A stretch of DNA of 64,000 bases from Lachnospiraceae bacterium (GTDB taxonomy: Bacteria; Bacillota; Clostridia; Lachnospirales; Lachnospiraceae): contig JAGKTY010000004.1 of the NCBI GenBank assembly GCA_021153185.1, positions 71,031 to 135,030 on the forward strand, given 5' to 3'. The first letter of the stretch is position 1; each line of letters opens with the position of its first letter. This document shows, piece after piece, positions 16,199 through 24,137 of the stretch. A program made the translations under genes and the position numbers. Below the pieces are notes generated by a model. That model was not told the DNA's origin. It worked only from the letters and a program-made list of their open reading frames with translations, and searched no databases.

Positions 16199-17764
16199 AT
16201 GTTTGTTGTAGAACTTGCAAGAGAAAACCTGTCGTATGATGTGCATTCGCTCGTAAAGGCATTTTATCCCGGTGAGCAGGTAAAGGTGCTAACGGATGCG
16301 ACGGACGGGGAAGAAAAACAGAATTTATTGCAGGATGCAAAGATGCGCATCCTGTTTGAAAAAGAGGACCGAATCACAGTCCTCTTTTTGCAATGTACCG
16401 GTCAGACCGAGGCGGCAGAAGGGATTGCGCAAACGACGCAGGATGCGTCTTTTGGGAAAGCAGAGCAACATACGGCAATGCGGGCGTATTCCCGCGTGAT
16501 TGCGCCTGATGCGTTAGGCGGCTTTAAAAATGCATTCAAGGCTTTTTTGTATGAGTCGCTTTGCGATTATACCGGCAAAAAGTTACCTTGGGGTAATTTA
16601 ACCGGTATCAGACCAACCAAAATTGTGCAGACGGCACTTTCGGAAGGCGTGAGTGAAGCCGAAATCAGACGGCGTATGCAGGATGTGCATTTCGTGAGCG
16701 AAGAAAAACTGAACTTAAGTGTCGAGATTGCAAAGCGGGAAATTGAGCTGCTTGGTCATCTTAGCGGCGCAGACGGATACAGCCTGTATGTCGGCATTCC
16801 GTTTTGCCCGACGACCTGTCTGTACTGCTCCTTTACATCGTATCCAATCGCAGCGATGCGGGACAAGGTAGAAACCTATATTGACTGTATGATCAAAGAG
16901 ATGCGGGAAACTGCCCGGATCATGCAGGGAAAAGTGCTTGATACCGTATACATCGGCGGCGGTACGCCGACGACACTTGAGCCGGAGCAGCTTGACAGAC
17001 TGATTACAGCACTGGAAACCTATTTTGATATGGCGCATGTCAAAGAGTTTACGGTCGAGGCAGGGCGCGCGGACAGTATCACACGGGAAAAATTAGAAGT
17101 ATTAAAAAAACATGGCGTGAGCCGTATTTCTGTCAATCCACAGACGATGAATGAAGAGACACTAAAGTTCATCGGAAGGCGGGCGAGCGCGGCAGCAACG
17201 ATTGAGGCATATCACCTGGCAAGGGAGGTTGGCTTTGACAACATCAATATGGACATCATCATCGGACTGCCGGGCGAGACAGAAAAAGATGTAGCGCGCA
17301 CAATCGAAATCATAGAAGGGTTAAAGCCGGAGAGTCTTACCGTGCATTCGCTCGCAATCAAGCGTGCGTCAAAGCTTCGTCGGTTTATCGAAGAAAACGG
17401 TATGTCACTTCTACAGGGCGGCGATGAGATGATGGAGATTGCAGCGACGGGGGCGGCGCGCATGCAGATGCATCCATATTATCTATACCGCCAGAAAAAC
17501 ATGAGCGGAAACCTGGAAAATGTCGGCTTTGCCAAAGAGGGAGCCTATGGCATTTACAATATCCTGATCATGGAGGAAGTGCAGACCATCGTCGCACTCG
17601 GCGCAGGCTCGATCACCAAGCGCGTCTACCCTGTGGCACCTGGGGACGGGGTTCGCGTTCCATCTGGCCGCATCGAGCGGTGCGACAATGTCAAGGATGT
17701 AGATCTTTACATCGAGAAAATCGACGAGATGATAGAGAGAAAACGGAAGCTGTTTGCGGATTAG
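16199..17764 (+). CDS. hemZ: HemZ-type radical SAM coproporphyrinogen dehydrogenase-like protein
   Basis: A 521-residue radical SAM protein. An N-terminal region of about 190 residues typical of HemZ precedes the core, which has YVGIPFCPTTCLYCSF with the CxxxCxxC iron-sulfur motif, then YIGGGTPTTL and VEAGRADS. The late region has YYLYRQKNMSGNLENVG, typical of this family. HemZ relatives are oxygen-independent coproporphyrinogen III oxidase homologues; whether it acts in haem synthesis in this organism is uncertain, as no other haem gene is seen. A strong terminator follows. Confidence 0.88.
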   Translation: MFVVELARENLSYDVHSLVKAFYPGEQVKVLTDATDGEEKQNLLQDAKMRILFEKEDRITVLFLQCTGQTEAAEGIAQTTQDASFGKAEQHTAMRAYSRVIAPDALGGFKNAFKAFLYESLCDYTGKKLPWGNLTGIRPTKIVQTALSEGVSEAEIRRRMQDVHFVSEEKLNLSVEIAKREIELLGHLSGADGYSLYVGIPFCPTTCLYCSFTSYPIAAMRDKVETYIDCMIKEMRETARIMQGKVLDTVYIGGGTPTTLEPEQLDRLITALETYFDMAHVKEFTVEAGRADSITREKLEVLKKHGVSRISVNPQTMNEETLKFIGRRASAAATIEAYHLAREVGFDNINMDIIIGLPGETEKDVARTIEIIEGLKPESLTVHSLAIKRASKLRRFIEENGMSLLQGGDEMMEIAATGAARMQMHPYYLYRQKNMSGNLENVGFAKEGAYGIYNILIMEEVQTIVALGAGSITKRVYPVAPGDGVRVPSGRIERCDNVKDVDLYIEKIDEMIERKRKLFAD

Positions 17765-17897
17765 AAAGAGCCTTTTGAGAATACAAACGGATCTTGCAAT
17801 CAACGAAAAAGAGACGGAAATGAGAATATTGATAATCGTAGAACTGGATTAATATATAGTAATAAAGAGCCCAATTGATTGTTGACAGATTAACCAC

Positions 17898-17948
17898 GGG
17901 GCTGCCACACTAAGAAATTAGTGCGGTAGCCCCTTTGTTTTTTTTGAA
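17898..17948 (+). terminator. Terminator ending the rel-hemZ operon
   Basis: A long hairpin: GGGGCTGCC (17898-17906) with GGTAGCCCC (17925-17933), continued by CACTAA (17908-17913) with TTAGTG (17918-17923), loop GAAA, then TTTGTTTTTTTTG. It separates hemZ from the downstream accessory block. Confidence 0.92.
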
Positions 17949-18230
17949 CATATTAACCTTTTCAATTCTCTGTTCTATGGTATGGACCTTCTTTTGGGAA
18001 TGGCAAGAGTCATGACTGGTTCATGACCCACTATGATTGGTGCTATCTAAAAGGAGTGTTCTTTTGCTTTGCGCCCAAGAAGGCAATGTACTATCAAAAA
18101 TGAGATATTTTTGGTATAGTTTTATTAGAATGCAGGAAGATACGATTGGTATAAATGCGCTCTAAAAAACAAAGCGAGAGCACATGTCGCATTCAAAAAA
18201 AAAGAGAGCATGGTTTATATTGGAGAAAAA
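17949..18230. other. Gene-free stretch before the alpha/beta hydrolase
   Basis: No open frame with a ribosome site was found here. There is a weak -10-like TATAGT at 18115-18120 and a short inverted repeat GCTCT...AGAGC near 18160-18180. The stretch is A-rich and probably holds the promoter of the next gene, but no clear -35/-10 pair can be defended. Confidence 0.4.
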
Positions 18231-19034
18231 ATGGAGCATATTTTGAAGCAGCGGTATATCACATCAGTAAACGGCAGGACGTATTATTGGAGTTCAAAAA
18301 AAGAGAGTGAACTGACTTTGGTATTTTTGCCGGGGTTAACGGCGAATCATACCTTATTTGAAAAACAAATCAGGTACTTTCACGACAGATTCGGCATTAT
18401 TGTCTGGGATTGTCCATGCCACGGAAAATCAAGACCGTATCAGAATTTTAGTTATGCGAACGTCTCAAAAGAATTAAACACGATACTGACAACCGAAGAC
18501 GTAAAATACGCGATGATCATCGGGCAATCATTAGGAGGAATGATTGGTCAATATTTTATTGATTCTTATCCGGAAAAAGTAAAAGGGTTTGTTTCTATCG
18601 ACAGTGCGCCGTTCGGCGACTATTACACGAAGTCGGATTTCTTCTGGCTCAATCAGCTGGAATGGATGTGCAATCTGTTTCCCGATAAAATGCTGCGAAA
18701 GTCGATGGCAAAGATGTGCGGGGTGGCGGATGATACCCGAAAAAGAATGGAAGAGATGCTTGATGAGTATTCCAAAAAGGAACTGTGCCATTTGATGTAT
18801 ATTGGAGAAGCGGCATTTATTCCGGAAAATAAGAGCATTCAGCTGCCATGTAAATCGCTTCTGATATTGGGAGAAAAAGATCGCGTTGGAAAGGTCACAG
18901 CCTATAACAAAGAGTGGGCCAAAAGAACAGGGTATCCGCTTAGGGTAATTCAAAATGCGGCACATAATGCAAATGATGATAATGCAGAAGAAGTAAATAA
19001 GCTGATCGAGGACTTTATATTGGCAGCCGAATGA
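18231..19034 (+). CDS. Alpha/beta hydrolase
   Basis: A 267-residue soluble hydrolase. It has the oxyanion region VFLPGLTANH, the nucleophile elbow GQSLGG with the catalytic serine, an aspartate region LLILGEKDRVGK and the final histidine in NAAHNANDD, which matches the fold of small esterases and C-C hydrolases. The ATG at 18231 is preferred because GGAG lies five bases upstream; an in-frame ATG at 18210 would add seven residues. Substrate unknown. It begins a block absent from the usual hemZ-hisS neighbourhood. Confidence 0.85.
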   Translation: MEHILKQRYITSVNGRTYYWSSKKESELTLVFLPGLTANHTLFEKQIRYFHDRFGIIVWDCPCHGKSRPYQNFSYANVSKELNTILTTEDVKYAMIIGQSLGGMIGQYFIDSYPEKVKGFVSIDSAPFGDYYTKSDFFWLNQLEWMCNLFPDKMLRKSMAKMCGVADDTRKRMEEMLDEYSKKELCHLMYIGEAAFIPENKSIQLPCKSLLILGEKDRVGKVTAYNKEWAKRTGYPLRVIQNAAHNANDDNAEEVNKLIEDFILAAE

Positions 19035-19135
19035 GGAAAAAGCGCAGGCAGATTTTATGAAAGCGCAATTTGTTCTTGACTCGTCCCTTAGGGGAGGTCG
19101 TAATATAGCCACAAAAACCGAAGGAGATAAAGGAG

Positions 19136-19342
19136 ATGAAACTGTCCGGTATTACGGAAGTGTTGCCGACCTACCGGAGCCTGCTCGTTTTTTATGATAA
19201 TAAACGCATGACGTACCACAAACTGGAACGGATTTTAAACCGGCTTAAACAAAAGAAAAGCACCAAAACAGAAACGAAAAAGATGCCGATTGAGCTTGCC
19301 TGTCAGATACTTTTATGTAAGCGGTTTAGGCGACATGTTTAA
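19136..19342 (+). pseudogene. Remnant of pxpB/kipI (5-oxoprolinase subunit B)
   Basis: The open frame reads MKLSGITEVLPTYRSLLV and continues FYDNKRMTYHKLERIL. It resembles the internal region of PxpB/KipI, which normally comes about 40-50 residues after the start (EVVPTYRSLLVHYDP in relatives). After KKMPIE the similarity stops and the frame ends in CKRFRRHV, as if shifted. So the first third and the catalytic remainder are missing. A good AAAGGAG precedes the ATG, so a 68-residue peptide could still be made. No pxpA or pxpC gene is near. Pseudogene status is inferred from the truncation. Confidence 0.65.
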
Positions 19343-19395
19343 AATCAAAGAGACTGGATACAATGAATAGGTAAGGCGGCTTAGGAGGATATACT

Positions 19396-19610
19396 ATGAG
19401 TTTAAATAATATCATCGGGCCAATTATGGTAGGACCGAGCAGCTCCCACACGGCAGGCGCAGGGTGGCTGTCAGGCGGAGATTGGCTCAGCAAGTGCGAT
19501 GGCAGGAAATAGGAAGCAAAATGGATGCATCCCTTCGGGAAACTGCACTGGGAGGGCTTGCGGCAACGAAAAGCGGCTGTGAAATCGCGTCAAAAATAAT
19601 GGGCGATTAA
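19396..19610 (+). pseudogene. Collapsed L-serine dehydratase (sdaAB/sdaAA pieces)
   Basis: Three pieces of an iron-sulfur L-serine dehydratase lie in order but in different frames. From the ATG at 19396 comes IIGPIMVGPSSSHTAGA, the start of the beta part. One frame over, from about 19464, reads GGCQAEIGSASAMAGNR, from the middle of the alpha part. Then from 19524 comes LRETALGGLAATKSGCEIA and a stop, the alpha C-terminus. The sequence between these blocks, normally several hundred residues, is gone. AGGAGG still precedes the dead start. It lies directly after the pxpB remnant, so a small amino-acid-related operon seems to have decayed here. Confidence 0.8.
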
Positions 19611-19624
19611 ACTGAAAAAAGTTG

Positions 19625-19653
19625 TTGCATTTCGAAACATATTGATATATAAT
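19625..19653 (+). promoter_or_regulatory. Promoter of perR with possible operator
   Basis: TTGCAT (19625-19630), 17-bp spacer, TATAAT (19648-19653). An inverted repeat ATTGA (19641-19645) ... TCAAT (19655-19659) spans the -10 box and could be an autoregulatory site for the Fur-family product; this is inference. Confidence 0.65.
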
Positions 19654-19687
19654 CTCAATTAGGAACTGATATCAATAAGGAGAACAA

Positions 19688-20098
19688 ATGAATAGAAGAA
19701 ATACAATTCAAAGGGAGCTTGTTCTCGAAGCAGTCAGAAGTCTCGGCAATCATGCGACAGCGGAAGAAATTTACGAGTGTGTGATGCAGACGTATCCATC
19801 CATCGGAAAGGGGACCGTTTACCGGAACTTAAATCTTCTGGCCGAACATGGAGAGATTCGCAAAGTTTCACCGCCGTTTGGTGCAGACCACTTTGATCAT
19901 AACTGCACAGATCACTATCATGTTTCCTGTATCCATTGCGGCAAGATGTTTGATGTCGACATGGACGTATTGCCCGATTTGACAGAGCGGATTGGTGATA
20001 CGCATGGGATAGCGTATCTGGATTATGATATTCTGTTTCGAGGCGTTTGCGAAGATTGCCAAAAATTAATGGTTGGCGATAGCGCAGTTTTACGGTAG
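19688..20098 (+). CDS. perR: Fur-family transcriptional regulator, PerR type
   Basis: A 136-residue metal-dependent repressor. The N-terminal winged helix contains TAEEIYECVMQTYPSIGKGTVYRNLNLL. Metal ligands lie in HFDHNCTDHYH, and two CxxC pairs (CIHC and CEDC) form the structural zinc site. The PerR call, rather than Fur or Zur, rests on the adjacent reverse rubrerythrin gene, which is PerR-regulated in clostridia. In PerR, peroxide oxidises the regulatory histidines and releases the DNA. AAGGAG precedes the ATG. Confidence 0.85.
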   Translation: MNRRNTIQRELVLEAVRSLGNHATAEEIYECVMQTYPSIGKGTVYRNLNLLAEHGEIRKVSPPFGADHFDHNCTDHYHVSCIHCGKMFDVDMDVLPDLTERIGDTHGIAYLDYDILFRGVCEDCQKLMVGDSAVLR

Positions 20099-20100
20099 AA

Positions 20101-20115
20101 TTATATTATATATAA
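20101..20115 (+). promoter_or_regulatory. Candidate PerR box
   Basis: TTATATTATATATAA is an imperfect palindrome that agrees with the Per-box consensus TTATAATNATTATAA at 11 of 14 defined positions. It lies two bases past the perR stop and about 50 bases upstream of the reverse rubrerythrin promoter. AT-rich DNA gives such matches by chance, so this needs a binding test. Confidence 0.4.
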
Positions 20116-20148
20116 CGATTCATAGTCACGCAGAGGCAATTTTGCGAA

Positions 20149-20176
20149 TTGGCTTTGAAGCGTTACAAAATATAAT
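20149..20176 (+). promoter_or_regulatory. Candidate reverse rubrerythrin promoter
   Basis: TTGGCT (20149-20154), 16-bp spacer, TATAAT (20171-20176), 31 bases upstream of the start codon. Confidence 0.55.
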
Positions 20177-20207
20177 AAATTTTGATTTTTTTAAGGAGGA
20201 TTTAAAA

Positions 20208-20795
20208 ATGGCAAAATACGTATGCCCAGTATGTGGTTACATTCACGAGGGAGATTCAGCACCTGCAGAGTGTCCTGTATGTCACGTGAGTGGAGAAAAA
20301 TTCAAAAAGGTAGAAGGCGAGCTGACACTTGCAGCAGAGCATGAGTATGGTATCTATGCTAAGACTGTAAAGAACAATGCTGACATCAGCGAGGAAGATA
20401 AGAAATACATCTTCGAGCAGCTTATGGCAAACTTCAACGGCGAGTGTTCAGAAGTTGGTATGTACCTTTGCATGGCACGTATTGCACATCGTGAGGGTTA
20501 TCCGGAAATTGGTTTATATTGGGAAAAGGCAGCTTATGAAGAGGCTGAGCATGCTGCTAAATTTGCAGAACTGCTCGGTAGTGACCTTGAGCCAAACATG
20601 AAAGCGACTACAAAAGACAACCTTTCATGGAGAGTTGATTGTGAGTTTGGTGCGACACAGGGTAAATTTGATCTTGCTGCCTGCGCAAAGAAAAACGGCT
20701 TAGATGCAATCCATGACACAGTGCATGAGATGGCTCGTGACGAGGCTAGACACGGCAAAGCTCTTAAGGGATTACTTGAGAGATACTTTGGTTAA
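20208..20795 (+). CDS. Reverse rubrerythrin
   Basis: A 195-residue non-haem iron peroxidase. The rubredoxin-like domain comes first (CPVCGYIHEG ... CPVCHVSG), then a four-helix ferritin-like diiron domain with NFNGECSEVGMY, YEEAEHAAKF and ARDEARHGKAL. This order is the reverse of classical rubrerythrin and defines the reverse rubrerythrin type that detoxifies peroxide and oxygen in Clostridium. The start ATG at 20208 follows AAGGAGG; an in-frame extension into perR is not coding. Neighbour perR is its likely regulator. A terminator follows. Confidence 0.93.
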   Translation: MAKYVCPVCGYIHEGDSAPAECPVCHVSGEKFKKVEGELTLAAEHEYGIYAKTVKNNADISEEDKKYIFEQLMANFNGECSEVGMYLCMARIAHREGYPEIGLYWEKAAYEEAEHAAKFAELLGSDLEPNMKATTKDNLSWRVDCEFGATQGKFDLAACAKKNGLDAIHDTVHEMARDEARHGKALKGLLERYFG

Positions 20796-20832
20796 TCCGG
20801 TAGCAAAGCAAAATGAATATTTTATGAGATTT

Positions 20833-20868
20833 CAGGGTGTGCAAATCATTTTGCACACCCTGATTTGT
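20833..20868 (+). terminator. Terminator after reverse rubrerythrin
   Basis: A perfect 13-bp stem CAGGGTGTGCAAA (20833-20845) and TTTGCACACCCTG (20850-20862), loop TCAT, followed by ATTTGTT. Confidence 0.85.
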
Positions 20869-21029
20869 TATGGCAACGAGGAAAATGGCCATCATGCTTG
20901 CATGAATGGACATTTGACGACTGCTAATCAGAGCAAGATTCGCAAAGCGAATCTCAGCTCGGTTATGGCAACGAGGAAAATGGCCATCATGCTTGCATGA
21001 ATGGACATTTGACGACTGCTAATCAGAGC
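20867..21029 (+). repeat. Tandem pair of a 95-base unit
   Basis: The 68-base block beginning GTTATGGCAACGAGG at 20867 is repeated exactly from 20962 (period 95). Each copy holds the small hairpin CATGC-TT-GCATG flanked by CCAT/ATGG (20889-20909 and 20984-21004), and is followed by a second hairpin of the type GATTCG-CAAAG-CGAATC, which is diverged in the second copy. The CATGC hairpin core recurs at 23030, 24057 and 41800. No open frame is supported here. The region is not a CRISPR: two long units and no spacers. Confidence 0.85.
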
Positions 21030-21055
21030 GGGATTCGTAAAGCGTATCTTGTCTC

Positions 21056-21351
21056 TGCATTGGGGCTAATTTCATGGTTTTGCTAAATTTAGGCACGCCC
21101 ATAATTTATCTCAACTTGTCGGGTTGATGATAGATACGAAATTTGTTGTTTTAAATGGGACTGTTGATCTATTTAATGAAGGATGACAAAAATGAAATTT
21201 TGTGTTATACGATAACTATAAAACAAAATAGTAAGAAGAACGGCAAAAAATTAAATGGATAAAGCCGACAACTCTTAATAGACGATAAATTAAGCAAAAC
21301 AAGTAAGGAAATTAAGAATTGTAGTATAGAGAATACTTATGGGGGATAACT
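21056..21351. other. AT-rich gene-free stretch
   Basis: No gene, repeat or convincing promoter was found. The end has GGGGG close to the start of the methyltransferase gene, serving as its ribosome site. A very short frame starting MKFCVIR is too small to support. Confidence 0.4.
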
Positions 21352-22137
21352 ATGAATGAGGTAAACAAGACACTTTATATTCCGCTCTGCGGAAAAGCGC
21401 AGGTAAGTAAAAAAGGGATTATTTTAAAGGATCCAAAAGCAGAACAAATCTGGGAAAAGGAAGCGTTTCCAATCAAAGGAAAAATGAAGTCAAAATGGCT
21501 TGCTTACAATATGGCGATACGTGCGAGAGTGTTTGATGACTGGACGCAGGAGATGCTTCAAAAAAATCCGGATGCACTTGTCTTACATATCGGCTGCGGA
21601 CTAGACAGCAGATGTCTTCGCGTAGAGGCGCCTTACAAATACTGGATTGATGGCGACTTTCAAGAGGTAATTGGTACACGCAAACAGTATTATACTGAGA
21701 GTGAACAGTACCATATGATTCCGTTTAATGCCGCAAAAAGCGAGATGGTAGGGCAGTTGCCGGATAGCGCGTGTGTGATTGTCATTATGGAAGGTATCAG
21801 TATGTATTTGAAGAATGAAGAGGTCAATGCGCTTTTTCAGGCTTTGGATCAAAAATATGAAAGCGTCTGTGTTCTCATGGATGTGTATACTGTTTTCGGC
21901 GCCAAAGCTTCCAAATACAAAAATCCGATCAATGAGGTAGGTGTAACGCAGGTTTGGGGAATGGACGATACATCGGATGTGATAAAAGGCACAAAGCTAC
22001 AGTGTGTGAAAGAGCATTCCCTGGTGCCTGATAAGCTTATAAAGGAATTAAAGACATCAGAACAGCTGTTTTTCAAATGCATGTTCAATGATGCAATCTA
22101 CCGCAAAATATACCGGTTATATGAATTAAAAAAATAA
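21352..22137 (+). CDS. SAM-dependent methyltransferase, leucine carboxyl methyltransferase (LCM) family
   Basis: A 261-residue class I methyltransferase. The SAM motif is VLHIGCGLDSRCLRV, followed by the acidic YWIDGDFQEVIGTRK and the MEGISMYL segment typical of bacterial LCM/COG3315 proteins. Some relatives act on polyketide intermediates, but no polyketide gene is near, so the substrate is unknown. The gene stands alone between the repeats and an amidohydrolase gene. Confidence 0.82.
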   Translation: MNEVNKTLYIPLCGKAQVSKKGIILKDPKAEQIWEKEAFPIKGKMKSKWLAYNMAIRARVFDDWTQEMLQKNPDALVLHIGCGLDSRCLRVEAPYKYWIDGDFQEVIGTRKQYYTESEQYHMIPFNAAKSEMVGQLPDSACVIVIMEGISMYLKNEEVNALFQALDQKYESVCVLMDVYTVFGAKASKYKNPINEVGVTQVWGMDDTSDVIKGTKLQCVKEHSLVPDKLIKELKTSEQLFFKCMFNDAIYRKIYRLYELKK

Positions 22138-22218
22138 AGTTTATTTCGACGAAAATGATTTATAATATAAACGTCTACAAGTATTTCACAATATTTCTGT
22201 TTAGGAAAGGATAAGAGA

Positions 22219-23022
22219 ATGTCAATCGAAATAATTGATTTTCATACACATGATTTTCCGGATAAAATCGCACCCAAAACGATTGCACTGCTGCAGGAGC
22301 GTTCCGGGATTACAGCGTTTCGCGACGGCACGTTTTTAAGCCTGGCAGAAGCAATGCAGCGCGATGGAATTGCGCATTCGATTTTGTTGCCGGTTGTCAC
22401 GAAACCATCGCAGTTTCAGACGGTTAACGAGATGGCAGCTCAAAAGAACGCATTGCAGAGCCATATTCTCTCGTTTGGAGGAATTCATCCGGACCAGGAC
22501 AATTACAAAGAGGCGATTGATTATATCGTTTCTCTTGGATTAAAAGGAATTAAACTTCACCCGGCATACCAAGGCGTTTATGCGGATGATATCCGTTATC
22601 TGCGTATCATTTCGTATGCACTTGAGAAGGATTTGATCGTCAGTATCCATGCCGGGATTGATATCGGACTTCCTGAGCCGAATTATTCAGGCGTTACGCA
22701 CATCAAGGAGATGCTTTGTAAGACGGGCGGCGGAAAGATTGTCCTTGCACACCTTGGCGGATGGAAAGAGTTTGATGCGGTGGAGGAGTTACTTGTCGGA
22801 GAAAACTGCTATTTTGATACTGCATTTGTGGCTGACTACATTTCAAAAGAGCAGTTTGAGCGCATCGCGAGAAAGCACGGGGTGGCAAAGATATTATTCG
22901 GTACGGATTCTCCTTGGACTTCGCAGTTAGAGAGCGCAGAGTGGATTTTGCATCTTTCGTTTACCGAGGAAGAAAAGCAGATGATTCTCTCCGGTAATGC
23001 CAAAAAGCTGCTCGGCTGGTAG
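22219..23022 (+). CDS. Amidohydrolase-family protein (COG2159 type)
   Basis: A 267-residue TIM-barrel metal-dependent hydrolase or decarboxylase. Metal ligands are visible: DFHTHDF at residues 6-12, IKLHPAYQG, VSIHAGID, VLAHLGG and the final aspartate in LFGTDSPW. Substrate unknown. AGGAAAGG lies upstream of the ATG at 22219. A hairpin repeat follows its stop. Confidence 0.85.
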   Translation: MSIEIIDFHTHDFPDKIAPKTIALLQERSGITAFRDGTFLSLAEAMQRDGIAHSILLPVVTKPSQFQTVNEMAAQKNALQSHILSFGGIHPDQDNYKEAIDYIVSLGLKGIKLHPAYQGVYADDIRYLRIISYALEKDLIVSIHAGIDIGLPEPNYSGVTHIKEMLCKTGGGKIVLAHLGGWKEFDAVEELLVGENCYFDTAFVADYISKEQFERIARKHGVAKILFGTDSPWTSQLESAEWILHLSFTEEEKQMILSGNAKKLLGW

Positions 23023-23029
23023 AATAATT

Positions 23030-23080
23030 CCATTCATGCAAGTATGATTTCCGTTTATGGAAATTTGCATGACTCTGAAT
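23030..23080 (+). repeat. Dispersed hairpin repeat, copy at 23 kb
   Basis: Starts CCATTCATGCAAGTATG and ends TTTGCATGACTCTGAAT. TCATGCAA (23034-23041) pairs with TTGCATGA (23065-23072), and inside it ATTTCC (23047-23052) pairs with GGAAAT (23059-23064), leaving GTATG-type bases bulged. The same start and end motifs occur at 41800-41870 and, inverted and diverged, at 24057-24107. It fills the gap between two genes. Confidence 0.7.
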
Positions 23081-23122
23081 AGACAATAACAAAAGAAAGG
23101 CAACTTAATTTAGGATTTATCA

Positions 23123-24031
23123 ATGAAACTATTAGTGATTGGCGGAAGCTACTTTCTCGGAAAGCACTTTGTGAGGCTGGCTTGCAAGGAGCATGAAGTG
23201 ACTGTATATAATCGTGGCAATATGCCGCTGACCGATATGCCGGTCGAGCAGCTTTTGGGTGACCGGCATGATGCGGATGCACTTCGGCAGTTAGCAAAAG
23301 GTAATTATGATGTCGTGGTCGATTTCTGCGCATACGGGGCGGGTGATATCGCAGCAGTGTTTGAGGCACTGAGCAGTCCTTGTAAACAATATATTTTTAT
23401 CAGTACGGTCGACGTATATGAGCGCGGACTTGATAGGGTTTTGGACGAGAATGCACCGTTTGAAACGCGCGACTTTGGCGGACAGGAGGGAGCATATATT
23501 CTTGGAAAAGTTAGCTTAGAGCAAGAAATCGTATCCTGCTGCAGAAAGTACGGGGCACGGTATACAACGTTTCGTCCGGCGATTTTGTATGGTCCGGATA
23601 ATTACGCACCGCGCGAAGGAATTTACTTTCACTGGATCAGTCAGGCCGGTCAGATTTTGCATCCGGTGGATGCAACGGGCGAATTTCAGTTTGCTTATGT
23701 GGAGGATGTGGCAAGAGCAATTCTTCGGTCGATCGGGAATGAAAAAGCATATGATGAAGCATTTAATCTTGCAGAAGGCACCTTGGAGACATACGAGTCT
23801 TTTGCCGATGCACTCGCGAAAGTGGTTTCCAAGCCGTTTGAGAAGGTTTCCATTCCGGTAGCGCAGGTAATCAGTCAGGGCATACCGCTTCCGTTTCCGC
23901 TGACAAGGGAAGAATCAAACAGGTATGACGGTACGAAAGCACTTGCCCTGATTGGGGCTTATCAAAGCTTGGAAGAAGGTTTGATAAAGACGCTGCTAAA
24001 ATATGACAATATTTCGCAAAATATGATATAA
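23123..24031 (+). CDS. NAD-dependent epimerase/dehydratase (extended SDR family)
   Basis: A 302-residue Rossmann-fold enzyme. The dinucleotide motif is VIGGSYFLGKHF at residues 5-16, followed by VYNRGN. The catalytic pair appears as YILGK (YxxxK), with STVDVYE supplying the serine/threonine. Extended SDRs of this kind act on nucleotide sugars or, as chloroplast CSP41-like proteins, bind RNA; the substrate here is not known. The -10 box of the next gene overlaps its stop codon. Confidence 0.83.
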   Translation: MKLLVIGGSYFLGKHFVRLACKEHEVTVYNRGNMPLTDMPVEQLLGDRHDADALRQLAKGNYDVVVDFCAYGAGDIAAVFEALSSPCKQYIFISTVDVYERGLDRVLDENAPFETRDFGGQEGAYILGKVSLEQEIVSCCRKYGARYTTFRPAILYGPDNYAPREGIYFHWISQAGQILHPVDATGEFQFAYVEDVARAILRSIGNEKAYDEAFNLAEGTLETYESFADALAKVVSKPFEKVSIPVAQVISQGIPLPFPLTREESNRYDGTKALALIGAYQSLEEGLIKTLLKYDNISQNMI

Positions 24032-24032
24032 T
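24003..24032 (+). promoter_or_regulatory. Candidate fprA promoter
   Basis: ATGACA (24003-24008), 18-bp spacer, TATAAT (24027-24032). The spacer holds the inverted repeat ATATTT-CGCA-AAATAT. It lies in the last codons of the upstream gene. Confidence 0.5.
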
Positions 24033-24056
24033 CTGCATAGCAATACAAATGCGACA

Positions 24057-24107
24057 ATTCAGAGTTATGCAATTAACGCGAAAAGTGGACAGCATGACTG
24101 TATGAAC
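24057..24107 (-). repeat. Dispersed hairpin repeat, diverged inverted copy
   Basis: ATTCAGAGTTATGCAATT (24057-24074) matches, on the opposite strand, the TTTGCATGACTCTGAAT end of the 23 kb copy, and CATGACTGTATGAA matches its other end loosely. It lies in the fprA leader. The match is weaker than for the other copies. Confidence 0.45.
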
Positions 24108-24137
24108 ACACAATACAATAAAGAGAGGGACAAAACA

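Noticed and set aside
19396..19610. Intact serine dehydratase gene
   Set aside because: The recognisable pieces are in different frames and most of the protein is missing.
20867..21029. CRISPR-like array
   Set aside because: Only two long units, no spacers of constant size, no cas genes.
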